Below, in pieces: positions 19,867 to 28,448 of a stretch of DNA of 64,000 bases. The DNA is from Rhodobacterales bacterium RIFCSPHIGHO2_02_FULL_62_130 (GTDB lineage: Bacteria > Pseudomonadota > Alphaproteobacteria > Rhodobacterales > Rhodobacteraceae): NCBI GenBank assembly GCA_001828855.1, contig MHZT01000030.1, positions 20,320 through 84,319 of the forward strand, given 5' to 3'. A program made the translations under genes and the position numbers. Every line of letters begins with the position of its first letter. Positions within the stretch are counted from its first letter, which is position 1. The notes under the pieces were generated by a model. It saw only the letters and a program-made list of their open reading frames with translations. It was not told the origin of the DNA and ran no database searches.

Positions 19867-21012
19867 ATGGAAGCCCGTCTTCTCAACGGTATGGCCGAGA
19901 TTTCCCAAGCCGATTGGGACGCGCTGGCCTGCCCCGAAGGCGGGCCTCCGATCGACCCCTTTACCACCCACCGCTTTCTTGCGGCACTGGATCGGTCCGG
20001 CTCGACCGGCAAAGGCACAGGCTGGCAGCCGCGTCCCTTGGTGCTGCAGGATGGCCAAACCGTCGCCGCCCTGCCGCTTTATGTAAAATCGCACAGTCAA
20101 GGCGAATACATCTTCGATCACGCCTGGGCGCAGGGCTATGAGCGCGCGGGGGGGCGTTATTACCCCAAGCTGCAAGCCGCCGTTCCCTTCACCCCCGCAA
20201 CGGGCCGCCGCTTTCTGTGCGATCCGTCCCTGCGCGAAACCCTGCTGGGCGCAGCCATCGGTCTGGCCGAACAGAACGGCCTCTCCTCGCTTCACATCAC
20301 CTTCTGCACGGCGGATGAGGCCGAAAGCCTTGCCGGAACCCACGGCCTGCTGCACCGCATCACCCAGCAATTCCACTGGGAGAACCGTGGCTACGCCAGT
20401 TTCGATGATTTCCTGTCCGATCTCTCCAGCCGCAAGCGCAAGATGATCCGCAAGGAACGCGAAACCGCGCGGGCCGCAGGGCTGGATATTCGCGCCCTTA
20501 CCGGCGATCAGATCGAACCCGCGCATTGGGATGCCTTCTGGCATTTCTATCAGGACACCGGCAGCCGCAAATGGGGAACCCCCTACCTGACCCGCGCCTT
20601 CTTCGACGAAATACAGGCCCATATGCGCGACGATACGCTGCTGGTGCTGGCCTTCGATGGCCCCCGCCCCGTCGCAGGCGCGCTGAACTTCATCGGGCGC
20701 GACACGCTTTATGGCCGCTATTGGGGCTGCATCGAAGATCACCCCTGCCTGCATTTCGAACTGTGCTATTATCAGGCCATCGACTGGGCGATTGCCAACG
20801 GATTGCAGCGGGTCGAGGCGGGCGCGCAGGGCGAACACAAACTGGCGCGCGGCTATCTGCCAACACCGGTGCATTCGCTGCACTGGATTGCCGATCTCGG
20901 CTTTCGGGCCGCCGTGGCACAATATCTGGCGCAGGAACGCCGCGCCGTGGATGAGGAGATCGAGGTTCTGACCGCCTACGGACCGTTTCGCCGTGTTTCG
21001 TCCGAAGACTGA
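19867..21012 (+). CDS. GNAT/FemAB-like acyltransferase of the COG3146 family
   Basis: The 381-residue product belongs to a family often labelled peptidoglycan biosynthesis or GNAT N-acetyltransferase; biochemical function is not established. Visible features are FTTHRFLAALDRSGS near the start, SSRKRKMIRKERETAR in the middle, and KLARGYLPTPVHSLHWI near the end, all typical of this family. The ATG at 19867 was preferred over an upstream in-frame ATG (19777) that would overlap the phosphodiesterase gene by 32 bp. It is co-directional with its neighbours. Confidence 0.8.
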   Translation: MEARLLNGMAEISQADWDALACPEGGPPIDPFTTHRFLAALDRSGSTGKGTGWQPRPLVLQDGQTVAALPLYVKSHSQGEYIFDHAWAQGYERAGGRYYPKLQAAVPFTPATGRRFLCDPSLRETLLGAAIGLAEQNGLSSLHITFCTADEAESLAGTHGLLHRITQQFHWENRGYASFDDFLSDLSSRKRKMIRKERETARAAGLDIRALTGDQIEPAHWDAFWHFYQDTGSRKWGTPYLTRAFFDEIQAHMRDDTLLVLAFDGPRPVAGALNFIGRDTLYGRYWGCIEDHPCLHFELCYYQAIDWAIANGLQRVEAGAQGEHKLARGYLPTPVHSLHWIADLGFRAAVAQYLAQERRAVDEEIEVLTAYGPFRRVSSED

Positions 21013-21027
21013 TTGAAAGGATCGCCT

Positions 21028-21636
21028 GTGACCCTGACCTTCTACACCCATCCGCAAAGCCGAGGCCGCATCACCCATTGGATGCTGGAAGAACTTGGCC
21101 AACCCTACGAAACCGTTGTGCTGGACTATGGCACCACGATGAAAGCCCCCGCCTATCTGGCGATCAACCCGATGGGCAAGGTTCCCGCGCTGGTGCATGA
21201 CGGGCAGGCGATCACCGAAGGCGCGGCCATCATCACCTATCTGGCCGATGCCTTCCCCGCCGCAGGTCTGATGCCCGCCAACCGTGCCGCCTTTTACCGC
21301 TGGATGTTCTTCGGCGCGGGTCCGGTCGAAGCCGCTGTGACCAACAAGGCGCTGGGCGTGCAGGTGCCGCCCGAACGGCGCGGCATGGTCGGCTATGGCA
21401 GCCTTGAGGCGGTGACAGATACCCTTGCCGCGCAGTTGGAAAAGACGCCCTGTCTTTGTGGCGATACCTTCTCGGCGGCGGATGTCTATGTCGGCAGCCA
21501 GATCGGCTTTGGCATGCGGTTCAACACCATCGAGTCACGGCCCGTTTTTACCGAATACTGGGCGCGCTTGTCGGCACGACCGGCCTATCTGCGCTCTGTC
21601 ATGCTGAACGACGCACTTTTGAAGAAAGCACAATGA
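21028..21636 (+). CDS. Glutathione S-transferase family protein
   Basis: The 202-residue protein has a thioredoxin-like N-terminal domain beginning TLTFYTHPQSRGRITHWMLE, with the conserved NPMGKVPAL cis-proline motif and EGAAIITYLAD glutathione-binding segment, and an all-helical C-terminal domain containing FSAADVYVG. The GTG at 21028 is preferred because it lies seven bases after GAAAGGA; an upstream TTG at 21013 lies before that site. The gene ends in an ATGA overlap with the pterin dehydratase. Confidence 0.9.
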   Translation: MTLTFYTHPQSRGRITHWMLEELGQPYETVVLDYGTTMKAPAYLAINPMGKVPALVHDGQAITEGAAIITYLADAFPAAGLMPANRAAFYRWMFFGAGPVEAAVTNKALGVQVPPERRGMVGYGSLEAVTDTLAAQLEKTPCLCGDTFSAADVYVGSQIGFGMRFNTIESRPVFTEYWARLSARPAYLRSVMLNDALLKKAQ

Positions 21637-22004
21637 TGGCACAGCTTCTGACCCAACCCGAACGCGAGCAAGACCTTCCCGCCCTTGGCGAAACCGGCTG
21701 GGGTGCGGTTCCCGACCGTGACGCGCTGCGGAAAATCTGGAAATTTCGTAGCTTCTCCGAGGCGTGGGGGTTTATGTCCCGCGCGGCGCTTGCGGCAGAA
21801 AAGTTGAACCACCATCCCGAATGGACGAACCGGTTCAACATCGTTGACGTGACGCTGATCACCCATGATTGCGGCGGGTTATCTGCACTGGATGTCAGCC
21901 TAGCCCGCATCATGGACAAGGTCGCCGGAGAGGCCACGGTTGTCCGCGACCACTCCGAACCGATTTCCTGTCTCTGTCAGGTCAAGGCAAACCGTAGCGC
22001 CTGA
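21633..22004 (+). CDS. 4a-hydroxytetrahydrobiopterin dehydratase (PCD/DCoH)
   Basis: Recycles the pterin cofactor used by aromatic amino acid hydroxylases by dehydrating 4a-hydroxytetrahydropterin. The 123-residue product has the family pattern HHPEWTNRFNIVDVTLITHD with the catalytic histidines, followed by GGLSALDVSLA. It carries about 20 extra residues at the C-terminus (VVRDHSEPISCLCQVKANRSA region) beyond the minimal fold. The start is in the glutathione transferase stop (ATGA); the adjacent ATG 21636 is also possible. It may alternatively act in molybdopterin metabolism. Confidence 0.9.
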   Translation: MMAQLLTQPEREQDLPALGETGWGAVPDRDALRKIWKFRSFSEAWGFMSRAALAAEKLNHHPEWTNRFNIVDVTLITHDCGGLSALDVSLARIMDKVAGEATVVRDHSEPISCLCQVKANRSA

Positions 22005-22042
22005 AAGATTTCCGGCCTGTCTTGGTTTGCCGCCAATCTGAC

Positions 22043-22531
22043 TCAGATCAGTTCCAGCAGCGCCTCGCCGCCCGAGATTTCGCAAGCGCCTGTTTCCTGA
22101 CCGTGGTTCAGAACCTTGACCACGCCATCCTCGGCATAAAGCGCATAGCGCTTGGACCGGTCAAAGAAGCCGATCGCCGGCACGCTGAATTCCATCCCGA
22201 TCGCCTTGGTAAAGCTGGAATCGACATCGCCCAGCAGGGTCACGCCCTTGGCGGTTGCGCCCGTGCTTTCGCCCCAAGCCTTCATCACGAAGGCATCATT
22301 GACGGCGATACAGATCACCTCGTCCACGCCCTTCGCCGCAAACTTTTCACGGGTGCGGATAAAGCTAGGCAAATGCGCCGTGGTGCAAGTGCCGGTAAAT
22401 GCCCCCGGCAGACCAAAGATCACCACCTTGCGGCCTGCCAGTTTCGCAGCCAGATCAACGGCTTCCGGTCCGTTTGCCCCGAATTGCTGCAATGTTGCCG
22501 CCGGAATCTTTGATCCTACAGAAATCGTCAT
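22043..22531 (-). CDS. Atypical 2-Cys peroxiredoxin (Prx5 type)
   Basis: Reduces hydrogen peroxide and organic peroxides, usually with glutathione/glutaredoxin or thioredoxin. The 162-residue protein has the peroxidatic site PGAFTGTC with Cys49 and the family PxxxTxxC spacing, plus GMEFSVPAIG further on and a second cysteine near the C-terminus (TGACEISGG). It is divergently arranged with the ferredoxin reductase across a 79-bp gap, which could be a shared stress promoter region. Confidence 0.93.
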   Translation of the reverse strand: MTISVGSKIPAATLQQFGANGPEAVDLAAKLAGRKVVIFGLPGAFTGTCTTAHLPSFIRTREKFAAKGVDEVICIAVNDAFVMKAWGESTGATAKGVTLLGDVDSSFTKAIGMEFSVPAIGFFDRSKRYALYAEDGVVKVLNHGQETGACEISGGEALLELI

Positions 22532-22610
22532 AACCTATCCCTCTCGCGTTGCGTTTCCTCGCCAGCGGGATATAGGCTCCGCGGCAGCAATCGACCAGAG
22601 GGGGCCGGAA

Positions 22611-23819
22611 ATGACTCATGTCGTAGTAATCGGGGCGGGACAGGCAGGGGCGGCGCTTGTGGCCAAATTGCGCGGCGCGGGGCATACCGGCCAGATCACC
22701 CTGATCGGTGAAGAAACCGCCCCACCCTATCAGCGCCCGCCGCTGTCCAAGGCCTATCTTCTGGGCGAGATGGAAGAAGAACGCCTGTGGCTGCGCGGTC
22801 CCGATTTCTATGCCGAGCATGACATCACCCTGCGTCTGGGTCAGCGCGTTTCCGCGATTGATCCCGCCGCCAAGACCGTGACCGTCGGTGGCGAGGTGAT
22901 TGCCTATGACGAACTGGCGCTGACCACCGGATCGACCCCGCGTCGCCTGCCGGCCGCTGTGGGTGGCGATCTGGCGGGTGTCTACACTGTCCGCACCCTT
23001 GCTGATGTGGATGCAATGAAGGCCGAATTTGTCGCCGGTCGCCGCTTGGTCATCGTTGGCGGTGGCTACATCGGCCTTGAGGCGGCTGCCGTTGCGTCGA
23101 AACTGGGTCTTGATGTCACCGTGCTGGAGATGGCCCCCCGCATCCTGCAACGCGTCGCCGCACCCGAGACAAGCGATTACTTCCGCGCCCTGCACACGGC
23201 GCATGGCGTGAAAATCCTTGAATCCACCGGCCTTGACCGTCTTCTGGGCGATACCCGCGTGACGGGCGCGCGTCTGACCGATGGCACCGAACTGCCTGCC
23301 GATTTCGTGATTGCAGGCGTCGGCATCATCGCCGGAACCGCGCTGGCCGAGGCTGCGGGGCTTGAGATTGAAAACGGCATCAAGACCGACGAACAGGGCC
23401 GCACCTCGGACCCGCATATCTGGTCGGCGGGCGATTGTGCCTCTTTCCCGTGGAAAGGTGGCCGTCTGCGGTTGGAATCCGTCGGCAACGCCATTGATCA
23501 GGCCGAAACTGTCGCCGAAAACATCCTTGGCGCGGGCAAGGCCTATGACGCGAAACCGTGGTTCTGGTCGGATCAATATGACTGCAAACTGCAAATCGCG
23601 GGTCTGAATACCGGTTACGACAATATCGTGACGCGCGGGCCGGAGGGTGAGTCGGTGTCTTTCTGGTATTTCAAGGGCGATACCCTGCTGGCCGTCGACG
23701 CGGTGAACGATCCCCGCGCCTATATGGTGGGCAAGCGCTTGATCGAACAGGGGAAATCCCCCGCCAAAGCCGCGCTGACCAATCCGGCGACCGTGATGAA
23801 AGACCTGCTCAAGGCATGA
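22611..23819 (+). CDS. FAD-dependent ferredoxin/rubredoxin reductase
   Basis: NAD(P)H-dependent flavoprotein of the type that reduces ferredoxins for oxygenases and P450s. The 402-residue product has an N-terminal FAD dinucleotide fold ([15 protein letters not shown]), the PPYQRPPLSKAYL segment characteristic of this group, a second NAD-binding fold (VIVGGGYIGLEAAA) and the FAD-binding WSAGDCA. The ATG at 22611 follows GGGGCCGGAA. No ferredoxin gene lies nearby. It overlaps rsmD by 4 bp. Confidence 0.92.
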   Translation: MTHVVVIGAGQAGAALVAKLRGAGHTGQITLIGEETAPPYQRPPLSKAYLLGEMEEERLWLRGPDFYAEHDITLRLGQRVSAIDPAAKTVTVGGEVIAYDELALTTGSTPRRLPAAVGGDLAGVYTVRTLADVDAMKAEFVAGRRLVIVGGGYIGLEAAAVASKLGLDVTVLEMAPRILQRVAAPETSDYFRALHTAHGVKILESTGLDRLLGDTRVTGARLTDGTELPADFVIAGVGIIAGTALAEAAGLEIENGIKTDEQGRTSDPHIWSAGDCASFPWKGGRLRLESVGNAIDQAETVAENILGAGKAYDAKPWFWSDQYDCKLQIAGLNTGYDNIVTRGPEGESVSFWYFKGDTLLAVDAVNDPRAYMVGKRLIEQGKSPAKAALTNPATVMKDLLKA

Positions 23820-24373
23820 GGATCATCGGCGGCACCTCACGCGGGCTGCATCTGGTGGCGGTGGGCGATGGCGATGCCAAGGCCCATCTGCGCCCCACCT
23901 CGGACCGCGTGCGCGAGTCGATCTTCAACCTGCTGATCAATGGCGGTTACGGCAATCCGCTGCACGGCGCGCGGGTGCTGGATGTCTTTGCAGGAACCGG
24001 CGCGCTGGGGCTTGAGGCACTGTCGCGTGGGGCCGTGCATGCCACGTTTCTGGAAAACGGCACCGTTGCGCTGGGTCTGCTGAAACGCAACATCGCCCTG
24101 ATGCGGGCCGAGTCCCGCACCGAAATCCTGCGCCGCGATGCGACCAAACCGGGGCCGAACCCTGCGGTCCCCTTCGATGTGGTTTTTCTTGATCCGCCCT
24201 ATGGCAAAGCGATGGGCGAAGTGGCGCTTTCCGCCCTTGCGCCTTGGCTTGCACCCGAGGCATTGGTGGTCTGGGAAGAAAACACACCCCCCACCCCGCC
24301 CGCCGGTTTTGACCAGCTTGACCAACGCAAATACGGCGACACGCTTGTCACCATCCTGAAGGCCCCCGCATGA
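23816..24373 (+). CDS. rsmD: 16S rRNA (guanine966-N2)-methyltransferase RsmD
   Basis: Methylates G966 of 16S rRNA in the assembled 30S subunit. The 185-residue product starts MRIIGGTSRG, has the SAM-binding LDVFAGTGALGLEALSRGA near residue 43 and the catalytic FLDPPYGK near 123, all diagnostic. It is coupled by 4-bp overlaps to the ferredoxin reductase upstream and the HAD phosphatase downstream. Confidence 0.94.
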   Translation: MRIIGGTSRGLHLVAVGDGDAKAHLRPTSDRVRESIFNLLINGGYGNPLHGARVLDVFAGTGALGLEALSRGAVHATFLENGTVALGLLKRNIALMRAESRTEILRRDATKPGPNPAVPFDVVFLDPPYGKAMGEVALSALAPWLAPEALVVWEENTPPTPPAGFDQLDQRKYGDTLVTILKAPA

Positions 24374-25017
24374 TCCCGAAAGCCGTGATTTTCGACTGTG
24401 ACGGCGTGGTGGTTGATAGCGAAGGGCCAACCTTTGCCATGCTGGGCCAAGACCTTGCCTTGCATAGCCTGCCCCTTTCGGTGCCACAGATGGAGCAGCT
24501 TTTCCTTGGCGGCACCGTTGCAGGTGCCTTTACCAAGGCGCGCGAGATGGGTGCCAGCCTGCCCGACGATTGGGTAAGCGATTTCTACAACCGCCTCTAT
24601 GCCCGCTTGGGCGAAGGAACCCCGCTGATTTCCGGCATTCTGACAGTGCTGGACGCGCTGGATGCGGCGGGCATCCCCTATGCCATCGGATCAAACGGCT
24701 CTGCCCGCAAGATGGAGGTGACGCTGGGCCAGCATGCGGGCCTGACCGCGCGGTTCAAGGGGCATATCTATTCGGCCTATTCCGTGGCCGCCCCCAAACC
24801 CGCGCCGGACCTTTACCTGCACGCCGCCCGCGCCTTGGGCGTTCAGCCCGCCGATTGCGTGGTGGTCGAGGATAGCGCCGCTGGCGCACAGGCCGCCCGC
24901 AGCGCCGGTATGCGCTGCATGGGCTATGCTCCGCACGGCGCAGGCGAAGGGTTGCGCGCCGTGGGGGCGACAGTGTTCACCGATATGGCCGATCTTCCGG
25001 CTCTGCTGGGTCTTTAG
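24370..25017 (+). CDS. HAD-superfamily phosphatase (HAD-IA, phosphoglycolate/beta-phosphoglucomutase-like)
   Basis: The 215-residue protein has the complete HAD core: motif I FDCDGVVVDSE near residue 9, motif II GSNGS near 103, motif III lysine in KPAPDLYL and motif IV VVEDSAAG. The substrate cannot be read from sequence; relatives act on phosphoglycolate or sugar phosphates. It overlaps rsmD by 4 bp and is convergent with map across only 10 bp. Confidence 0.88.
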   Translation: MIPKAVIFDCDGVVVDSEGPTFAMLGQDLALHSLPLSVPQMEQLFLGGTVAGAFTKAREMGASLPDDWVSDFYNRLYARLGEGTPLISGILTVLDALDAAGIPYAIGSNGSARKMEVTLGQHAGLTARFKGHIYSAYSVAAPKPAPDLYLHAARALGVQPADCVVVEDSAAGAQAARSAGMRCMGYAPHGAGEGLRAVGATVFTDMADLPALLGL

Positions 25018-25027
25018 CCCCGCCCGC

Positions 25028-25861
25028 CTAGCCCCAGGTCGGGTGGAACTTGCCCGAAGGCGAGGCGGTGAAAATCTCGCAGCCCGTCGCGGTCACGCCC
25101 ACCGAATGTTCGAACTGCGCCGACAGAGATTTATCGCGGGTGACGGCGGTCCAGTCATCGGCCAAAACTTTGGTTTCGGGGCGGCCAAGGTTCACCATCG
25201 GCTCGATGGTAAAGAACATGCCTTCTTCCAGCACCGCGCCCGAACCGGGGCGGCCATAGTGCAAAACATTCGGCGGCGCATGGAACACGCGCCCCAAGCC
25301 GTGGCCGCAGAAATCGCGCACCACCGACATGCGGTTCGCCTCGACAAAGGACTGGATCGCAAAGCCGATGTCTCCAAAGGTATTCCCCGGCTTTACCGCC
25401 GCTATGCCGCGCATCAGCGCCTCATGCGTCACCTCGACCAGACGTTCCGCCTTGCGCGGAATGGTTCCGGCCACATACATCCGGCTGGTATCACCGAACC
25501 AGCCATCCACGATCACCGTCACATCGACGTTCAGAATATCGCCGTCGGCCAGCACCTTGGTTCCCGGAATCCCGTGGCAGACCACATGGTTGACCGAGAT
25601 GCAGGAGGCGTGCTGATAGCCCTTGTAGCCGATCGTCGCCGAAACCACACCGCGCCGCACGATCTCGTCGCGGATGAAATCATCCAGCGCCGCCGTCGTC
25701 ACCCCCGGCTTGACCAGCGGCGCGACCATATCCAGAATCTCGGCGGCGATCCTGCCTGCTTGCCGCATTCCGGCGAAATCCGCGTCCTCATAGATGCGAA
25801 TGCCGTCCCGCGTAATCCGTCCGCGCGTCTCGTCCAAGGTTCTGGCTCCAGCTTTGGTCAT
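25028..25861 (-). CDS. map: Methionine aminopeptidase, type I
   Basis: Removes the initiator methionine from nascent proteins. The 277-residue product shows the full set of metal ligands: the DVTVIVDGWFGDTSRM aspartates, the CGHGLGRVFHAPP histidine, the FTIEPMV glutamate and the AQFEHSV glutamate. It is a little longer than E. coli Map (264), mainly at the N-terminus. It is divergent from the cinA-like gene with a 112-bp gap. Confidence 0.96.
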   Translation of the reverse strand: MTKAGARTLDETRGRITRDGIRIYEDADFAGMRQAGRIAAEILDMVAPLVKPGVTTAALDDFIRDEIVRRGVVSATIGYKGYQHASCISVNHVVCHGIPGTKVLADGDILNVDVTVIVDGWFGDTSRMYVAGTIPRKAERLVEVTHEALMRGIAAVKPGNTFGDIGFAIQSFVEANRMSVVRDFCGHGLGRVFHAPPNVLHYGRPGSGAVLEEGMFFTIEPMVNLGRPETKVLADDWTAVTRDKSLSAQFEHSVGVTATGCEIFTASPSGKFHPTWG

Positions 25862-25973
25862 GCCCCTAAATAGCCAATGCCCGCAGAATTTGCCAGAGGG
25901 CGGCGGGCGGGGGTTTGAAACCCTGTGCGCGCGGCCTATACCTAGTCCAAATCACAGCCGAAGGATCGCCCCG

Positions 25974-26693
25974 ATGTCCAATCCAACCGCCGCCATGCTG
26001 GTGATCGGCGACGAAATCCTGTCGGGCCGCACCCGCGACACCAACACCAACTACCTTGCGGTCGAGCTGACCAATCACGGCATCCAACTGACCGAGGCCC
26101 GCGTGGTTGCCGACGACCGCGATGCGATCATCGCCGCCGTGAACGCCCTGCGCGCCGCCTATGACACCGTGTTTACCAGCGGGGGCATCGGCCCGACCCA
26201 TGACGACATCACAGCCGAGGCGATTGCCGCCGCCTTTGGCGTGCCGATCACCCAGCGCGCCGATGCGATGGCGCTGCTGCAGGCGCATTATGACCGCGCC
26301 GGATTGCCTTTCAACGAGGCGCGTCAGCGCATGGCGCGTATCCCCGATGGGGCTGCGCTGATCGACAATCCGATCTCCACCGCTCCCGGTTTCACCCTTG
26401 GCAATGTGCATGTGATGGCGGGCGTGCCGAATATCTTTCAGGCGATGGTCGCCTCGGTGATCCCGACACTGACCGGCGGCGCGCCTTTGTTGTCGCAATC
26501 CCTCCGCGTCAACCGGGGCGAGGGCGAGATTGCCAGTGATTTCGCTGCCTTGGCGGCAGATTTCCCCGATCTGACGATGGGGTCTTATCCCTTCACCACC
26601 AACGGCGTCTACGGCACCAATCTTGTGGTGCGTGGCACCGATGCGGGCCGGATCGATGCCGCCATGACGCGGCTGGCGGCGCTGTTCGCATGA
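25974..26693 (+). CDS. CinA/MoeA-like molybdopterin-binding domain protein
   Basis: The 239-residue product consists of a MoCF-type domain with VIGDEILSGRTRDTNTNYLA near the start and FTSGGIGPTHDDIT near residue 62. Such stand-alone domains are annotated as competence/damage-inducible protein A; some CinA proteins hydrolyse ADP-ribose, while the C-terminal nicotinamide-nucleotide amidase domain of full CinA is absent here. The ATG 25974 follows AAGGATCG. It overlaps the GNAT gene by 4 bp. Confidence 0.87.
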   Translation: MSNPTAAMLVIGDEILSGRTRDTNTNYLAVELTNHGIQLTEARVVADDRDAIIAAVNALRAAYDTVFTSGGIGPTHDDITAEAIAAAFGVPITQRADAMALLQAHYDRAGLPFNEARQRMARIPDGAALIDNPISTAPGFTLGNVHVMAGVPNIFQAMVASVIPTLTGGAPLLSQSLRVNRGEGEIASDFAALAADFPDLTMGSYPFTTNGVYGTNLVVRGTDAGRIDAAMTRLAALFA

Positions 26694-27400
26694 CGCCCGA
26701 GGTGCTTTTCGCCGCGATGGAGGCGACATGGCCCGCCGCCACCGCCACGCGCCTTGGCCCTTGGACCATCCGCGACGGGCAGGGCGGCGGCAAGCGCGTG
26801 TCGGCAGCCACCGCCGATGCCGCATGGAGCGACACCGATATTCCCCAGGCCGAATCCGCAATGGCCGCCCTTGGCCAGCCCGCGCTGTTCCTGATCCGCG
26901 ATGGCGATACCGCCCTTGATGCGGCGCTTGGTGCGCGTGGCTATCGCATCGTTGATCCGGTGCTGGCCTATGCCGGTCCTGCCGCCGATCTGGCCGTGGC
27001 CGATCTGCCTCGTCTTGCCGGCTTTCCACATTGGCCGCCCTTGGCTGTGGCCACCCATCTGTGGGCCGAGTCCGGTATCGGCCCCGCGCGTCTTGCGGTG
27101 ATGGACCGCGTTCAAACCCAGAAAACCGCGATCCTTGCGCGGTCAAACGACCGCCCCGCAGGGGTTGCCTTTGTTGCCACCGCCGGAAATATCGCCATGC
27201 TGCATGCGTTGGAGGTGGCTCCGGCGCTGCGTCGGCAAGGTTCCGCGCACAATATCTTGACGCTGGCCGCGCGCTGGGCGCTGGATCAGGGGGCTGATAC
27301 GCTGGCTTTGGTTGTGACAACGGCCAATGATGGCGCCCGCGCGCTCTATGCTTCCCACGGGATGGCTGTTGTGGGACACTATCACTATCGACAGAAGTGA
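26690..27400 (+). CDS. GNAT-family N-acetyltransferase
   Basis: The 236-residue product has a C-terminal acetyl-CoA-binding motif, EVAPALRRQGSAHNILTLAA (about residues 175-194), and a family-typical ending LYASHGMAVVGHYHYR. The N-terminal third resembles no motif I recognise. The acceptor substrate is unknown. It is coupled to the CinA-type gene by a 4-bp overlap and is followed 22 bp later by the OmpA-family gene. Confidence 0.85.
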   Translation: MTPEVLFAAMEATWPAATATRLGPWTIRDGQGGGKRVSAATADAAWSDTDIPQAESAMAALGQPALFLIRDGDTALDAALGARGYRIVDPVLAYAGPAADLAVADLPRLAGFPHWPPLAVATHLWAESGIGPARLAVMDRVQTQKTAILARSNDRPAGVAFVATAGNIAMLHALEVAPALRRQGSAHNILTLAARWALDQGADTLALVVTTANDGARALYASHGMAVVGHYHYRQK

Positions 27401-27422
27401 GCCCCAGAAGAGGCCAGAGCAG

Positions 27423-28418
27423 GTGAAGACCAAAGCGCCCCTATTCCGGTCGGTGATCGGCCTTGCCGCCGCGATGCTGGGCGCATCCGCTATTCACGCC
27501 GCTCCGACACTTGATCTGCACTTTCCTGCCCCTTCCGAAGCAACCGGATCGCAGCGCGAGGCGATGACCTCGTTTCGCATGGCGGTTGGTCCTTTTGGGG
27601 CTGACGGTATTCCCACGACGCTGGCCGAGGGCGCGCTGGATCAGTCGGCCTATCGGCTTCAGACCGCCGATCTGTCCACGCTGGAACTGCTGCAACCGCT
27701 GCGCGCCCAGATCAAACGCGCAGGCTTCGAGGTTCTGTTCGAATGTGAAACCGAAGGCTGCGGCGGCTATGATTTCCGCTATGGCACGGCGCTGTTGCCG
27801 GAACCTGACATGCATGTCGATCTGGGCGATTTCCGCTATCTTGCCGCCAAGCGTATCGGCCCGCATGGCGATGAATATATCAGCCTTGTGGTCAGCCGGT
27901 CGCAGGACAACGGCTTTGTGCAGGTGACGCAAGTGGGCCAACTGGCCCAGCCCGCGCCGCGCTTTACGGCATCAACCAAGACGCCGCTGGCCGCACCCGC
28001 CGATCAGCAGGCGCTGTCCTTGCCTGCAAAACCCGTCGTCTCCGATCTGGCAGGGCTTCTGGCCCAAGGCCAGCCGCAAGTATTGGAGGATCTGGTGTTC
28101 CCCTCCGGCTCCGCCGATCTGGCCGAGGGCGACTATGCCTCGCTGCAGGCGCTGGCCGATTGGTTGAAGGCGAACCCCGATCAATCGGTCACGCTGGTGG
28201 GCCATACCGACAACGACGGCAGCCTTGCCGGCAACATCGCCGTGTCCAAAAAGCGCGCGGCTTCGGTGCGGCAAGCCCTTCTGGCCCGCTATGATATTCC
28301 CGCCGATCAGGTGCAGGCCGAAGGCGTGGGCTATCTGGCCCCGCGAGACAGCAATCTGACGGATGAGGGCCGCCAGAAAAACAGAAGGGTCGAGGTCATG
28401 CTGACCTCGACCAAGTAA
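27423..28418 (+). CDS. OmpA-family outer-membrane/periplasmic protein
   Basis: The 331-residue product from GTG 27423 has a signal peptide (cleavage probably after SAIHA, about residue 26), a middle domain of about 170 residues with two cysteines in CETEGCGGYDF that could form a disulfide, and a C-terminal OmpA peptidoglycan-binding domain with VTLVGHTDNDGS and RRVEVML. An upstream ATG (27327) would run inside the GNAT gene and hide the signal peptide. No beta-barrel domain is obvious, so it may be a periplasmic murein-linked protein. Confidence 0.85.
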   Translation: MKTKAPLFRSVIGLAAAMLGASAIHAAPTLDLHFPAPSEATGSQREAMTSFRMAVGPFGADGIPTTLAEGALDQSAYRLQTADLSTLELLQPLRAQIKRAGFEVLFECETEGCGGYDFRYGTALLPEPDMHVDLGDFRYLAAKRIGPHGDEYISLVVSRSQDNGFVQVTQVGQLAQPAPRFTASTKTPLAAPADQQALSLPAKPVVSDLAGLLAQGQPQVLEDLVFPSGSADLAEGDYASLQALADWLKANPDQSVTLVGHTDNDGSLAGNIAVSKKRAASVRQALLARYDIPADQVQAEGVGYLAPRDSNLTDEGRQKNRRVEVMLTSTK

Positions 28419-28448
28419 TCGTCGCACCTTCTGCTCGCCCCGTAAGGC

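Noticed and set aside
21633-22004. Possible frameshift at the end of the pterin dehydratase gene because of the extra C-terminal residues
   Set aside because: The extension is in the same frame with no stop or break, and has a normal codon pattern; it looks like a genuine tail.
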